From assembly GCA_946807835.1 (NCBI GenBank), contig OX327690.1, positions 10,078,501 through 10,142,500 on the forward strand: a stretch of 64,000 nucleotides of DNA. Direction: 5' to 3'. A program made the translations under genes and the position numbers. Under the pieces are notes generated by a model, which searched no databases, had not been told where the DNA came from, and worked only from the letters and a program-made list of their open reading frames with translations. The DNA is from Ailanthus altissimus (lineage: Eukaryota; Streptophyta; Magnoliopsida; Sapindales; Simaroubaceae). Below, one piece after another: positions 34,488 to 46,960 of this stretch (positions within the stretch are counted from its first letter, which is position 1; each line of letters begins with the position of its first letter).

Positions 34488-36250
34488 TGTTGGTGTTATG
34501 ACATTCATAACACAGCGGAATATAAAATAAAAATTCTTTAATTTTTATTTTTATTAGATAAAAATTCTTTTTATTTTAAGATCTTATAAATATATGGATT
34601 TGTTGCTTAAAATAAATGAAAATCAACAAGAAACAAAACTATACCTTGAATCCGTGGTAGGTTTTTTTCTATTAAAGAATTTCAAATCAAATCTTTTGTT
34701 CTACAGTAAGTAGAAGAGTGGGCTTTGAATTTTGTTTTTAAAATAAAAAATACGTATTCTATATTTTTTTATGTATATGTGTGTGTCTTTTTTTTGTAGA
34801 CTAATGTTATCCTTTTAAAATAATAATTATTATAATTTTAATTTAATAATTTGATTAATAACATATATTAATTAAATCATTATCTCTTATAAAATAGACT
34901 TAATTCAAGTAAACTATATAAAGTCATACTTTTTATAGTTAACATATAATACCTAACAATTGAGCATTATTAAACTTTCAAAATAAATGAACTTATAGTT
35001 TTTTTGTAAAAGGAAAACACTAAAAATAGAATCTTTTTTATAATTTTAAAAATTATCCTTAAGATTTTATTTATTTAATTTCTTACATTAAATATTTAAT
35101 TATATTTGAATATGATATCATCTACATTAATTAATTAATTTTATCTAAATATAAAATATATGTATTTTGAAAACTATTTTCTAGACACAAACAATTTATA
35201 TAATAACACAATTCACTTTTTAATTGTAAACTATAATAATGAAAGAGCTGGTATTATGGACTTATAGACCTACAATTTCAAGCTCCAATAAATTTTAGAT
35301 AATTAATTAAACTCCTTAATTAATTAATTAAATTTATTAATTCCAGTGTTATTCCATTAAAAACCTAAAATTGCACTCTTAAAATTATAGATATAATTTA
35401 CGCAGAAAACTTAGAGCAGTCCATTGATTTAATCACTACATACAATTCAACCCTCCATAGATGGTTCGTAATTAGAGCTAGGTCAATTACTGTTTTACCC
35501 TTTAATTACTTCTTTATCCTTAAGTACCATTAATTCACAAGTGAATAATTAATTTGTAATCATGTTACAAATTAAGCGCTCTAATTATTTAGTTCTAGGA
35601 ATAAATCTTAAAGGAACCTTCTTTGTAACTTTTGTTGAGAAGGAATAGATTCTATATTTGTAAATCATATTTCCAACCACTTATCTCTTTATGCTACCAA
35701 AATATAAGTTTTTAGCCTATTCTTTTAGACAAACCATAACAAGTATTTTAAATGGCACAATGACACAAACATGAATTTATGATCACTCAAGACTAAGGTT
35801 GATCTGCATATGATAATTAGTTAACGTTATTTGAATTTTAAATTAACAATTGTATTATATATAAGAATTCAAACTACGTCTGGTCTAGTCCTATATAATC
35901 ATATTATATAAAGTACCTCCGCCATAATATTACTACATTAGTGATTCGAATAAAATCACCACATTCTTAATGTCTGTAAACTACACTAATAATATTCAAT
36001 TAAAGATCCTAAACTTTAATTAGTTTATTACGAATTTTTATTATTTATTATCCATAACTTTAATTATCTTGTATATAACAATTACATACTAAGGTTATGG
36101 TCACATAAATAAACAATGGATTTTCTAATATTTACATTATAAAATTATAAACACTTTTTAAGTATAAACACTTTTTAAATATAAATTTGCAACTTTATTA
36201 ATTTAATAAAAAAAGTACAAGTACATGCTTTTATGGCACTATCCCTAACA
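34488..36250 (-). repeat. copia G 3' LTR (1763 bp)
   Basis: On the minus strand it starts TGTTAGGGATAGTGCCA at 36250 and ends in CACCAACA at 34488. It aligns with 56499-58084, sharing phrases such as AATTGAGCATTATTA and CCTTCTTTGTAACTTT-like words. It is very AT-rich. Confidence 0.85.
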
Positions 36251-36264
36251 ATCTCACACTTGCC
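36251..36264 (-). other. copia G polypurine tract
   Basis: The minus strand reads GGCAAGTGTGAGAT directly before the LTR start TGTTAGGG, matching the usual plant copia form AAGTGGGAGAT. Confidence 0.75.
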
Positions 36265-36459
36265 CTAAAGCAAGTGAGACATGTCTCTTGAATCCATGCC
36301 CTCCATATGACTCTCAAACTTCCTAGCTAGTAATGTCTTGGTGAACGGATTTACAAGATTATTTTCAGATGTTATCTTTATGACTATTACATCACCTCTA
36401 TGCACAATTTTTCTGATCATATGATACTTTTGTTTTATATGCTTTGCTCTCTTGTGGCT
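36265..36459 (-). pseudogene. copia G RNase H, C-terminal end
   Basis: The minus-strand frame reads SHKRAKHIKQKYHMIRKIVH, then RGDVIVIKI and NPFTKTLLARKFESHMEGMD, the conserved C-terminus of plant copia polyproteins (KHIxxxYHxIR ... DPxTK). The reading is continuous here. It is cut at its N-terminal side by family X copy D; the preceding residues resume at 37907. Confidence 0.85.
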
Positions 36460-37901
36460 TAATGCGATATTTCTATATCTTATAATTTAGCGCAAGTATA
36501 CGCTATCGTAACAAATAATAAAGGGACTTAATAAGTCGGATGTCAAACCCACAGGGATAATTTTTACTTTCTAACCAAGTACTAAAATTATGTCTCTCTA
36601 ATAATTATTTAGAAAAAAAAATCTAAGAATGAATGAAAAAAATATAAAATCAATGACACAATATAAAGATAATTAGGTGATAGCAATGTAGAGAAAACCT
36701 ATGATTAATACTATCCCTCAATATGCTTTCTAATAATTAATCTTCTAATATTTAACTCCCTTAGTCTTTGTTATTGATCAAGACACTAATGTATTCACAA
36801 GCCTCTTCCAAGGTCATGCAAGTATACCTTAATTTACCAAATATCTATATTCCTATGGTACTTGTAATAAATTAAGATTCATTAAGATTAAGTCTTATTG
36901 ATCATACATGCCAATTAGGTATATTCCTATCCTAAATTGAAACTTGTATATGCAACATTGAATGTTACTCTACAATCATGTATCAAATTACCTAGGACTA
37001 AATATTATGATTCCTCTTCCGAGTTTATCAATAATATTATCAACTCATTCACCATATATTGGCCAGATATATTGAAGCATTAAGATAAAGTAATTTGAAT
37101 ATCAAAGAACTAAGTTTATTAAATATCCAAAAGATATGGCAATTAAGCACACATATTGAGTTCAAATATTAACCCTAAAAAATAAATTTAGTTCATGGCT
37201 ACAAGAGAATAGCAGTAAAAATAATAATAAATCATGATACAATCAATAGTAAACTGATATAGACGTCGAATTTATCTTAATTACGCTGCCTAAGATACTC
37301 TTGATGCCGAAGAACGCCTTAAATCTCTCTCTAAAGTTGCTTCAATTAAAATTCTATTATTCTCCAAGACTCGTGCTTTGTATTCTTGGTGTTCTTGAAT
37401 GTGTCTTGGGTTCTTCTTAACGTCTAGGGTCGAGGGGCTTTTATAGGGATCGATATGAGCTTAAAAATCTCAATTCTTGTCGGACTAGGACTCGCACTAC
37501 TACTGGAGCACTGCGTTCTATCGCTGGGGCGCTACGTGTAGAAGGTCGCACCGCTAGAGCGGTGGGGTGATGGCGCTGGAGTGCTGGCCCGTCGCTAGCG
37601 TGGTGAAGATATGGCGCTGGGGCGCTAGTTGCAACTTCAACAGGTCGTCTTTTCTGATTTTTTTATTTCGATCACTGTTCCAGCATTTGGGTGAAAATCC
37701 TTGTAGCACTGGGGCGATGGACTCATATTTTGAAAACTTTACATTTTAGTCCTTGTTTTTGCTCCATTTGATCCTTTCTTTAAATTTCATTCAAGTCCTT
37801 ATAAATAACAATAATACACATAAATAGCTATCTATTTTTATAAAATAATAAAATATCAAAATAAAAACCTGAGAAAATATATGACAAATTTGCCCTTATC
37901 A
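36460..37901 (+). mobile_element. family X, copy D (inserted in copia G RNase H)
   Basis: It contains the family's 5' signature (GCGCAAGTATACGCTATCG near 36491-36509 and CAAACCCACAGGGA near 36545-36558), the middle phrases (TATTGGCCAGATATATTGAA near 37059-37078), a GC-rich block of hairpin words (about 37495-37650, such as ACCGCTAGAGCGGT) and the end CCCTTATCA at 37901. The flanks TGGCT at 36455-36459 and 37902-37906 form a probable 5-bp target duplication, consistent with the copia residues on both sides joining at a Ser-His pair. Length is about 1442 bp. The frame 37567-37749 is chance. Confidence 0.75.
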
Positions 37902-38467
37902 TGGCTTTTAGGTTCTTTCAAATTCGTCATTTTCCTATTGTTGTCACAGTAAATGGTCAAAGGTTTATCCATTTCTGGAATAACTTTCAGATCAGCAAAA
38001 AATTTCCTAAGCCATACTGCTTTTTTAGCTGCTTTGCAAGCTGCTATGTATTCAGCCTATTTGGTTAAATCAGCAGTGTTGAATTATTTTACACTTCTCT
38101 AGACTATGGCTCTATCACCAAAAGTAAACACTGATCCAAACGTCGACTTTCGATTTATCTTTGTCTTTGTCTAATTGAAAATTAGAATCAGTATAACTAG
38201 TAGGGTTCAGGTCTCCACCTGAAAGCACAAGCATATAGTTTCTCATTCTCCGAAGATACTTGAAAATGTGCTTTACTGCAATCTAGGGTTAGATTGATAA
38301 CGACTGACTATTCCCATTGCATAGCAAATGTCAAGCCCCGTGCACAACATAGTATATATAATGCTGCCAAATGATGAGGAATAGAGAACCCATCTCATTT
38401 ATTCTTCCTCTTAAGGTGTCTTAGGACACTATTCTCTAGAAAGAATAATTTCGTGTCAAGTCGATAG
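37902..38467 (-). pseudogene. copia G RT end and RNase H start
   Basis: The minus strand, from 38467 leftwards, holds the region after RT (NKWDGFSIPH, where family members have RIPYASAxGS), the LCxRPD-like motif, and KYLRRMRNYMLVLSGGD near 38275-38225, which opens RNase H. Degraded YTDSNFQ..KSTSG, AEY and finally YCDNNRKMTNLKEPKSH close it next to copy D. Stops are frequent. Confidence 0.75.
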
Positions 38468-40625
38468 TGTCAGGGATCTAATATACGTGGGTGTATGCAT
38501 GTGCAATTGTGTTTATTGCCTAGAATATGTATCATATATATATTAAACGTGGCAGAAGCATTTATACTTGTAATAAACATAATAAATAATATATTAATAG
38601 TGTTGAGAACTCACCTGAACGTGTAACGTTATACACGTATTTCCTCAGAGTTCACATGGAGACCAACACGTGGGCAGTTCTAGTCACCAACTCGGTGGGC
38701 TTGGTGAGCTAGAACAATAGCCCTATATTCAGCACGGAATTAACTCTTAACCCCAAAATAAGCAATGGTGTGTATTCTTCATTTTCTCTAAAAAAGATAA
38801 GGAGATAGAATTTGAAGCAATTCACAATTGCTTCTAATGGCACCATAGAGAAAAATGAAACATTTTCATTTTTTTCTTTCCTTTTTTTTTCTTTTTCTTC
38901 TTCTTTTTCTTCTCTCGGTGCCTTTTCTTTTCTTTCTCTTTTGTTTCATTTCATTTCCATTCTTTTCCATTTCTCGTTAAAACACAAAAACACACACCAA
39001 TTACCTCATTTTCACACACACATCTCTGATATATATATATATATATATATGTATAATAAAATAATAATATAATATATTATATAATAATATAAATAGGTGC
39101 CAACTATTTGGCACCCAAAATAAAATAAATTATATATAATATAATATATATAATAATGAGATATTTATGATTATTTAATAATTAAATAATTACAGTGTGA
39201 AATGACCATTTTACCCCCATAAATAGTTGCCAAGTATATCCTCTAGTGGGTCCCACTAAATCACGCTTGGGTAAACTCAACTAAGGGTCCACAATACACC
39301 ACGTGTCATTATATAATTAGTAAATAATAATTATTAACTAATTATTGTATTTAACACTTAAATACAAATACGCACGCATTTCCGTGGTAATGCTAAATAT
39401 TGTTGGATTAAATAATTTAATCTGGCACACTACCTCAATGCACAACGAGTACACTCCATATCGCCAGACTCCCTAGGTCCACGCCTGATTCATCAAATAG
39501 AACTATTCCATGAGTCCGTGAACATTGCCCTACGCATACGTTATGGATATACAAATCAGCGTGTTGAACCATGTAAGTTGAGGTTACAACGCATACGTAT
39601 AGTCCTTCCATCATGATATCCTGGATGTGCTAGGGATATAGATTATCACCGTCAAATCTCCTAGTGCTCATCCATGCCATATCTCCAAACTTGTATCTCA
39701 CTAAACAATATGTGCAAACTCTTTTGCCATATTGTTCCACTCTAGCGGAACTCTTTCCCGGGATTAATGCTACTGGCCACAAGACTTTCTGAGATACAAT
39801 CTCGAAGCATCTAGATATCTAACTCCCTATGCTAGCTAATGGAGCCTATATCTGTATACATCGAACTCCATAAGCATCGGACCATACCCAGTGACACCAA
39901 GCGGTCACACCATAAAGGGTATGTGACATGCGTGGAACCAAAGGATGGTGGATCACTTACAAGCCCACCGTGACACTTAGGTCAAAGTACCACGTATACT
40001 ACTCAACTCGAGATGACCCTCAATTGACGGCTTAGTCTATCGGAGGCCCTCGTGAGTCTATCTTATATCCAGTCCTAACTGGTTACCCAAATGTCAATAC
40101 GAGCTTTAAGCTCACGGTTGGCTAGGAATAACCATTTATACCCTATAGGCACAACATATGCTGATCTATATTAAAAGTATCTAACGACATACCTGCATCG
40201 GCAGAAATAGACCAGGGACAATTATTTGAGAACATACTTGCGCAAATTGCATTTCCTGGCACCAGATTGCAACTCTTGTAACTATGCAGTTACTAGTATA
40301 TTCTCAGGTCTATGTCCCATTACAGATAAGGCTCCAACTTTTAGATCATTGTTGAGTATTATAACCAACTAACAATTAACTGTGCTAACATTTAACATTT
40401 ATATCTCTCAGTATGGCTAACTAAGAGCCCTTATCTAAACTCCTTTAGATCTGATCTAAACTCTTTTAGATCTGATCTAAACTCCTTCAGATCATAAAAT
40501 GTTTGTAATGTTACATTGTATAGTATCATATAAAGAGATTTTAGCGATTTAATGGGAATGTACACTTGTATAAATACACAAGTATATGTATATTTAGAGA
40601 TGGCACGTAAGCACCAACCCTAACA
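38468..40625 (-). mobile_element. solo copia LTR (2158 bp) with GATAG duplication
   Basis: On the minus strand it starts TGTTAGGGTTGGTGCTTACG at 40625 and ends CCCTGACA at 38468. It is the same LTR family as copia I (7972-9985) and copia H. Flanks are GATAG at 38463-38467 and GATAG at 40626-40630, a perfect 5-bp target duplication. No internal copia sequence of its own is attached, so this is a solo LTR left by LTR-LTR recombination. It contains an (AT)11 run at 39029-39050; the Ser/Phe-rich frame 38812-39072 is composition-driven. Confidence 0.9.
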
Positions 40626-41570
40626 GATAGTTGATCTTTCTTGAAATTCTGCATCAAAAATTATATAACCACTTTATCAATATACGATGCCTGAGATAGT
40701 GCCAATAGTTTATTCTTGCGATCTTGAGTAATTTAGATCTCAATGACATAATTTTCCTCTCCCAAATCTTTCATATTTAGAAATACTTGGACAACCACTT
40801 ATTTATGTTGGATAATATTTCTACATCATTTTCAATGAGTAGAATGTCATTCATATAAAGTACTAGAAAAACCATAATTTTGTTCTGATGTCCTTGTATA
40901 CAAAAGGTTCATAAATATTTTGCTCAAAATTATAAAATTTAATTGTCTCATCAAATCTTAAGTTCCAAGACCTTGAAGCATTCTTAAGTCCATAAATGAA
41001 TTTGAGTAACTTGCGGATTTTCTGCTCATGGCCTTCTACCACAAACCCCTTTGGTTGCACCATGTAGATGCTCTCTTTAAGATACTATTCAAAAAACTTG
41101 TCTTGATGTCCATTTTTTATATCTCATAATCGAGACATGCAACAATGAACAAGAGGATGTGAAGGAATTTTAACATGGCTACTGGTGAGAAAGTCTCCTT
41201 ATAGTTGACTTTCTCTTTCTGGGTATAACACTTTACCACTAGTCTTGCTTTGAAAGCCTCTACTTTTCTATCAATACCTCTTTTGTTTTTGAAAATTCAT
41301 TTGCACCCAATGGGCCTAACATCTTCAAGTGGATCTATAAGTTCCCAGACCGAATTGTAGTACATAGACTCTATTTTTTTGCTCATGGCTTCTTGCCATT
41401 TTTTGTTATTAGAATCTTTGATTACATGTATGTATATCAATGAATCATCTTGGCTTGTGTTAGATACACTTACTTGTACCTCTACCTGCTCTTTGTAATG
41501 AGAATATAGTTTTACTATCCTCTCACTACGTCGAGGTTCCAAGGTGTTATGATTAGAATCAGTGGTTACA
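40626..41570 (-). pseudogene. copia G reverse transcriptase
   Basis: The minus strand starts RT with KWQEAMSKKIESMYYNSVWE (41542-41297), preceded by RRSERI. It continues with VQPKGFVVEGHEQKIRKLLK and FIYGLKNASRSWNLRFDETI (41063-40863), the conserved GLKQASRxWxxRFD motif. FLVLYMNDILLIEND (about 40885-40835) stands where YVDD is expected: the second catalytic pair is changed to MND, so the enzyme would be dead. The frame is lost at 40626, where the solo LTR is inserted. Confidence 0.85.
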
Positions 41571-42679
41571 GACTTTGTCGTTCACTAACTGTCGGCGGTA
41601 AAGGTCTGATTTGATCAAAAAAAACATTTCCTCCAATACAATCTTACTACAAGGTTTGAAGTTTAATATAAATCATTTTCAAGAAAATTGGTATTTGTCA
41701 ATACAATCACTTCATTTTCTTGAGGACTATAAAACAAACCTCCTCTTGTGCCTTTAGGGTAGCCTACAAACAGATAAATTTCTATTCATGGTTCTACTTG
41801 TTCAGTCTTTCCTTTTAGCACATATGTCAAACACCCCCATATACGAAAGTGGCATAAACTGGGTTTAGTACCATTCCACATCTCTAAAGGTGTACTTTAG
41901 ATAGATTTGAAAGGTACTACATTCAAAATATAGACTATGGTCTGTAGTGCATAACCCAAAAATGAGGGCGGCAGTGAAGAGTAGTTCATCATAGACCTAG
42001 CCATATCTAACAAGATTTTGTTTCTCCTTTCTACAACACCATTCTAATGTGGTGTTCCAAGTGCTGTGAGTTGGGATAAAATCTCATACTCCAATAAGTA
42101 ATCCTTGAACTCTGTGTCAAGCTATTCACCATCTTGATCGGATTGAAGGGTCTTAAGTATTTTACCTAATTACCTTTCAGCTTCTGCTAAAAATTTTTGA
42201 ACTTTGCAAAAGTCTTATATTTTCTTTGCATTAGGTAAACATAACCGTATCTTGAATAGTCGTCAATAAATATGATGAACTATTCATAACCAGCTCTTGC
42301 TTGTACGTTTAATGTACCACAAACGTTAGTATGTACAAACTGAAGTGATTCATTGGCTCTTTCACCCTTAGCTGAAAATAGTCTTTTAGTTATTTTACCC
42401 TCTAAACAAAACTTATATACAAGAAGAGTGCCAATGTTTAGCTCTCTAAAATGACCATCCTTTACTCCCTTTAATCTTATCTAAATTAATATGACCTAAT
42501 ATAAAATGCCAAAGATATGTGTCATCATTTAGAGAAAGCATTTGCCTTTTAGTAGATTTAAGATATTCTACTTTAAATAGTTTGAAATTAAGCAGTGAGG
42601 GCACATCGAGCCCTAAAATATAAAGCCCATTTTTTAATTTTGTATGATAAATATCTAAACCATTTTTACCAATAATCAT
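41571..42679 (-). pseudogene. copia G integrase with GAG-pre-integrase domain
   Basis: 42679-42446 is open and carries IIGKNGLDIYHTKLKNGLYI and LNDDTYLWHFILGHINLDKI, the GAG-pre-integrase domain with a zinc-binding LWHxxLGHI. The core region (42440-41590) shows parts such as VERRNKILLDM(A/V)RSM-like and NCWGVAL-like remnants with stops. Position and order fit integrase between protease and RT. Confidence 0.75.
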
Positions 42680-43254
42680 CTTATTATTATAAAAAAAACA
42701 TTCTAAAAAACTATTTATACAACTTAGAAATAGAAATCAAATTCCTTTTGAATCCAAGAATAAAGTAAATATTATTCAAAATTAAAAAATTATCTTCAAA
42801 ATTCAATCAAGCCGCTCCTACTATTAAAGCCGAAACAACTGCTCCATTGCTAACTCACATGGTAAAGTTCCCATCGGTGAGCTCTTTTAAAGAATTAAGT
42901 ATCTGCAAGGAAGAACAAACATAATTAATGGCTCTTGAATCAATTATCCAAAGAGAAAGTTCATCCTCTGCTAAACAAGCTTCAACCAGAGAGATACTTT
43001 TTAAATCATATTTACCTTTGTTCTTTTCCGTTAGCTCAGAGAGATACTTTTCGTAGTTCCTCTTCTAATGCCCCTTGACTCCGCAATGAAAATATTTTGC
43101 TTTCTTTAGTTTGGAGTCCTTTTTCTTGCTCTTACTGTTATTAAATGCTTTCTTGGCTTTTCCTCTAAAACCTGAACCATTTTACTTAGAGGAAAAATGC
43201 TTAGCTTCAACAATATTTACCTCACTCTTTAGGCTTATCTGATATAGCCCCAAA
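42680..43254 (-). pseudogene. copia G zinc knuckle and protease
   Basis: The knuckle region reads YFHCGVKGH then KRNYEKYL (about 43095-43055), where the CxxC of the family has lost its first Cys. The protease (about 42970-42700) reads LWIIDSRAINYVCSSLQ where the family has IDSGATNHVC. The catalytic Asp is kept but the Gly of DSG is Arg. Downstream LNFEDNFLILNNIYFILGFK matches the family pattern closely. Confidence 0.8.
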
Positions 43255-43645
43255 AGTTTACAATTCATTAAGTAGCTGAGTCATTATATAATAGAGCTTG
43301 TTCATAACATAATTTATTTTGAACTGTGAAAATGCTGGAGTAAGATACTGTAGAATAATGCTAACTTGGGTCTTATCATCTATGGTGGCTCTATAAATCT
43401 CTGCCTGAAGAATTAGATTGATCATGTTCAAAATATGCTCATACACCGGAACTCATTTCTTCATCTTAGCATTCATGTAGTTACGAGTAGCTTCATGGCG
43501 ACTTTGTTCTGATTGCTAGCCAAACATCGCTTGAAGAGAATCCCATATCTCATATACGGTATCCAAGGTAGAATTAACTGTAGATATTAAATTGCATATA
43601 TTTTTAACTATCTCCGGTACCGATGATAAGAAATACATAATCAAA
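43255..43645 (-). pseudogene. copia G gag (central part)
   Basis: The open frame 43446-43258 reads YEHILNMINLILQAEIYRAT and then DDKTQVSIILQYLTPAFSQF, followed by NYVMNKLYYIMTQLLNEL, a standard UBN2-type copia gag. Upstream (to about 43645) is EIWDSLQAMFGQQSEQSRHE with one stop before YEHIL. The next 50 or so residues toward the N-terminus are missing, because the copia H fragment starts here. The gag start codon is found at 54475. Confidence 0.85.
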
Positions 43646-43667
43646 TGTAAACTTTCTACCATCTAGA

Positions 43668-44839
43668 TCAAATAAAAGTCTGAATATGTGCGTCCTGTCA
43701 CCTGTAAGAAACTTTCTCCATAATTGAAAAACTTATCCTCTATACCTCTCAAGTATTTCAGATATATTTCACAGCAACTATTTCTAATTAATGCATATGA
43801 TAAGTTAGATACTCTAACTCTTTTATCTTCTTCCTGAGAACATTTCCTCCTATAAAGATGAGTGTCATATCTGAAAGGCACATTAACTGTCTCACAGTAA
43901 ATAAAGTTGTACCTTTCTAGGACTTAGTCTATATATAAATATTATGAGATTTCTATCAGCCTCTTAACTCTATCTCTATAAAGTTTTATACCTAGTATAC
44001 AGGAAGGCTCCTATAAATCTTTTATAGAGAAGTTATTTACTTAGATAACACTTACCTGATTGACTTGTAACATACCAATGTCGTTTTCGGTATTGAGTAT
44101 GTATTTCACATAAAGAACTAAAAGATAATCATGCTCCAGCTGCCATTTTAGAACACATTCGCTTTCTCTTCATTCGTGATGTAACCAGACTTTCTGATTT
44201 CCTTATCTAAATGAAGATTCTAGCTTCGAAAAAACTGTTTAAGTTTATAGATGGACTTCCTCAGTTTGCACACTATATTAAAAGTTAGGTTGGATGTAAA
44301 ACTTTCAGGCTATTCTATGCATATCTCTTACTTGAGATCTACATACTGAAAAGCTGTGTTTACATCTATTGTTCAGTTCCCAAACTCATAACATATAGAA
44401 ATAGCCAAAAAATTTGAATTGACTTTAGCATGGTTACTGATGAAAAATATTTCTTCAATCTTAAATCTATGAGTATAACCTTTTATCATTAGTAGGGCAT
44501 TGAAGGTCTCTACCTTCATATAAGGCCCATGCTTTCACTACGTAAATTTGATTTACAATAAATAAGAACAATTCCTATGAAAAGTATAACCAAGTCCCAG
44601 ACTTGATTATCTTGCATAGAGTCGATTTCAAATTTTATAGCATCTTGCCGTTTTTCCAAAATGATGTCAAACATTGCCTCTCCATAAATTAAATAATGTT
44701 TTTCTTCAACTAATAAAACACCAAAGGCACCTTCAGGATTTAAACATACCTAATTGGTGGCCTTGATATCTTTTTCGACCTATGAGAAAAATGTATTAAA
44801 TGTATTTCACTCAATTGAACTTAAAAAATCCACCCTCAG

Positions 44840-44874
<35 letters not shown>

Positions 44875-46960
44875 TGATTGAATTCATCAAGTTTAATCTT
44901 TCTATAATCCCTACGACCCATAAGAAACTATTTCTCTTGGAAGGTGATATCACGAGTAATAAACAAATTTCATTCCTCTAGATCATAGAATTAATATCCT
45001 ATAAAATATTTGGGATACTCAATGAACCAATACTTGTACCATTAGGTACAAGTTTATCCTATTGCATATCTCTTATGCAAGCAGAATAATCCTAAGCCTT
45101 AACATACTTACGACTCGATTCCCTTTTATTCTGTATCTCATACAGAGTAGAAGGAATAACTTTTGATAGACCTAAGTTCAATTAGTGAGCAGTAAATTAT
45201 AAAACATAATCCTATAGATATTCTAGAAGATCAGTGAAGCTCAACATCAATTGAATTGTAGCTATAAAGTCTGATTCCTCATTTCCAAAACATATTTGTG
45301 TTGAAAAATATCTAAAGGACTATGTTGAGCGAGAATCACATCCTCTTTTAAATAATTTGTAAATTTACTGCCTATGTATAAATTGTTTCGATCTAATTGA
45401 AAGCATTCAATATACATAAAGATTTGTTTCTTTTCATCATAGTAGAAACGTTTTGAACACTTCAAATTTTTTTTACTTACGTTTCCCAGAAACACGTCTA
45501 TATTATGAAAAATCACTATAAAGACAATGAAGTATCGAAATCCACCCAATGCAGTATAGTTCATTAGACTAAATATATCATCATATACCGTTCCAATAAA
45601 TCAGTGGCCCAATGTCCAACACCTATACAAAGATTTGGTTATTTTTACTTGAATTCAAAATTCATAAACTAACCAAGGTATTATAGTCAGATCAATTATC
45701 TGACCATCCTTAATCAGACGGAATAGTCATTTCACAATTAAGTGATCTAATCTTAGGTGCCACTATTCTTTATTATTCAAAGTTTTTGAAGTACTATTTC
45801 TTATATTCACTCATACATTAGTGTCATTTCTTGTTGTCTTTAAGATATAACGGTAATTTATTAACTGACACTCAATTAGCAAAATATTATCATCATCATA
45901 TAAATGTAAAGAACTATTCCTAATATTTTTATGATAACCCTCTCTCTTTGTTTACTACAGGGAGTGATATGATTCGTCTAATAATATTTAGTATAAAATA
46001 GTAATTATACAATATTAATGCTTCTGCTGAGATGGAGAAGTGACTTAGAAGTATTAACAGCTACCATGTACTGGAAATTTCCATTTCTTATGTGAAGTTG
46101 AACTTCTCATTTTGTAGCATAGTAGCATTCCTCAAATTATGCAACATCTTGCATTTATGAGAATGACAAGCAGTATCTCATACCTTTACATACTTAGCAT
46201 TATATGCTAATGAAATGTCTATGATTAGTAAACAGATATCTAATAGGTCAATCTTTCTAAAGTCAAGGTGCCTTAAATAGTAACACTTACTACTTCAAAC
46301 CTTATCATAATGAAAACACTTTTCATTGTAACTATTATCTATGCGTAGTTTGGATATATCAAATAATTTTTCAGACAGAGTACTATACTACTTGCACATC
46401 TCATGTACACATGCTCATGATAAAGATTATTAGACATTAAGGTCATGATATATGATTTGACTCTCAAATAATTTTTTTTTATCAATTTCTGATAAATTTC
46501 TACCTCTTCTAAAGAGATATTATTAGAAATGTCTCTTATAATCTTCTAATCAATTATATATCCAAACTTTTCTGAATCTAGAACTATTCTCAGATTCATT
46601 GACAAGTCCAAATATTTTTCGGTACACTATAGTTGGTGTGTATATTTTTCAAGTGTACTAATGGATTGCTTAGTACTTATCTTATTACTATAAGATAAGT
46701 ATCTTATCTCTATAAAACAAATTAGAAGATATGTAGCAGAACATTTTTAATCGTTAATTAATAACGCTTTAGATCATGGGTATAGCTATTATACATTTTT
46801 AAATCTAAAAAATACCCTTTCACTACTTTACTTAATCTCTTTAATCTCTCAAACAGGATAATGATAGTTTAAACTCTTTAAACTATATAGTGGGAAGTGG
46901 ATCCCATTAGCATTTTAATCCAGCCTCACGATAAAGCAATATTGGCCTTTGTAAATGTTG
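43668..46960 (-). pseudogene. copia H gag-pol (truncated at RNase H)
   Basis: Minus-strand order: gag end with knuckle remnant (about 46340-46298, KCFHYDK, second Cys lost), GAG-pre-integrase (about 45780-45640) and the integrase core 45564-45262 (LGGFRYFIVFIVIFHNIDVF then NYLKEDVILAQHSP). RT follows (44700-43980, heavily broken), then the start of RNase H 43881-43663 (EIYLKYLRGIEDKFFNYGES). It is the inverted relative of copia I. The frame ends abruptly at about 43668 in the YTDSDF motif, directly beside copia G gag. RNase H end and 3' LTR are missing. An (AT)15 microsatellite lies at 44843-44872. Confidence 0.8.
44843..44872. repeat. (AT)n microsatellite
   Basis: About fifteen uninterrupted AT units inside the copia H RT remnant. 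Confidence 0.95.

Noticed and set aside
38812..39072. 86-codon Ser/Phe-rich frame
   Set aside because: It runs through T-rich low-complexity DNA and an (AT)n tract inside a solo LTR.
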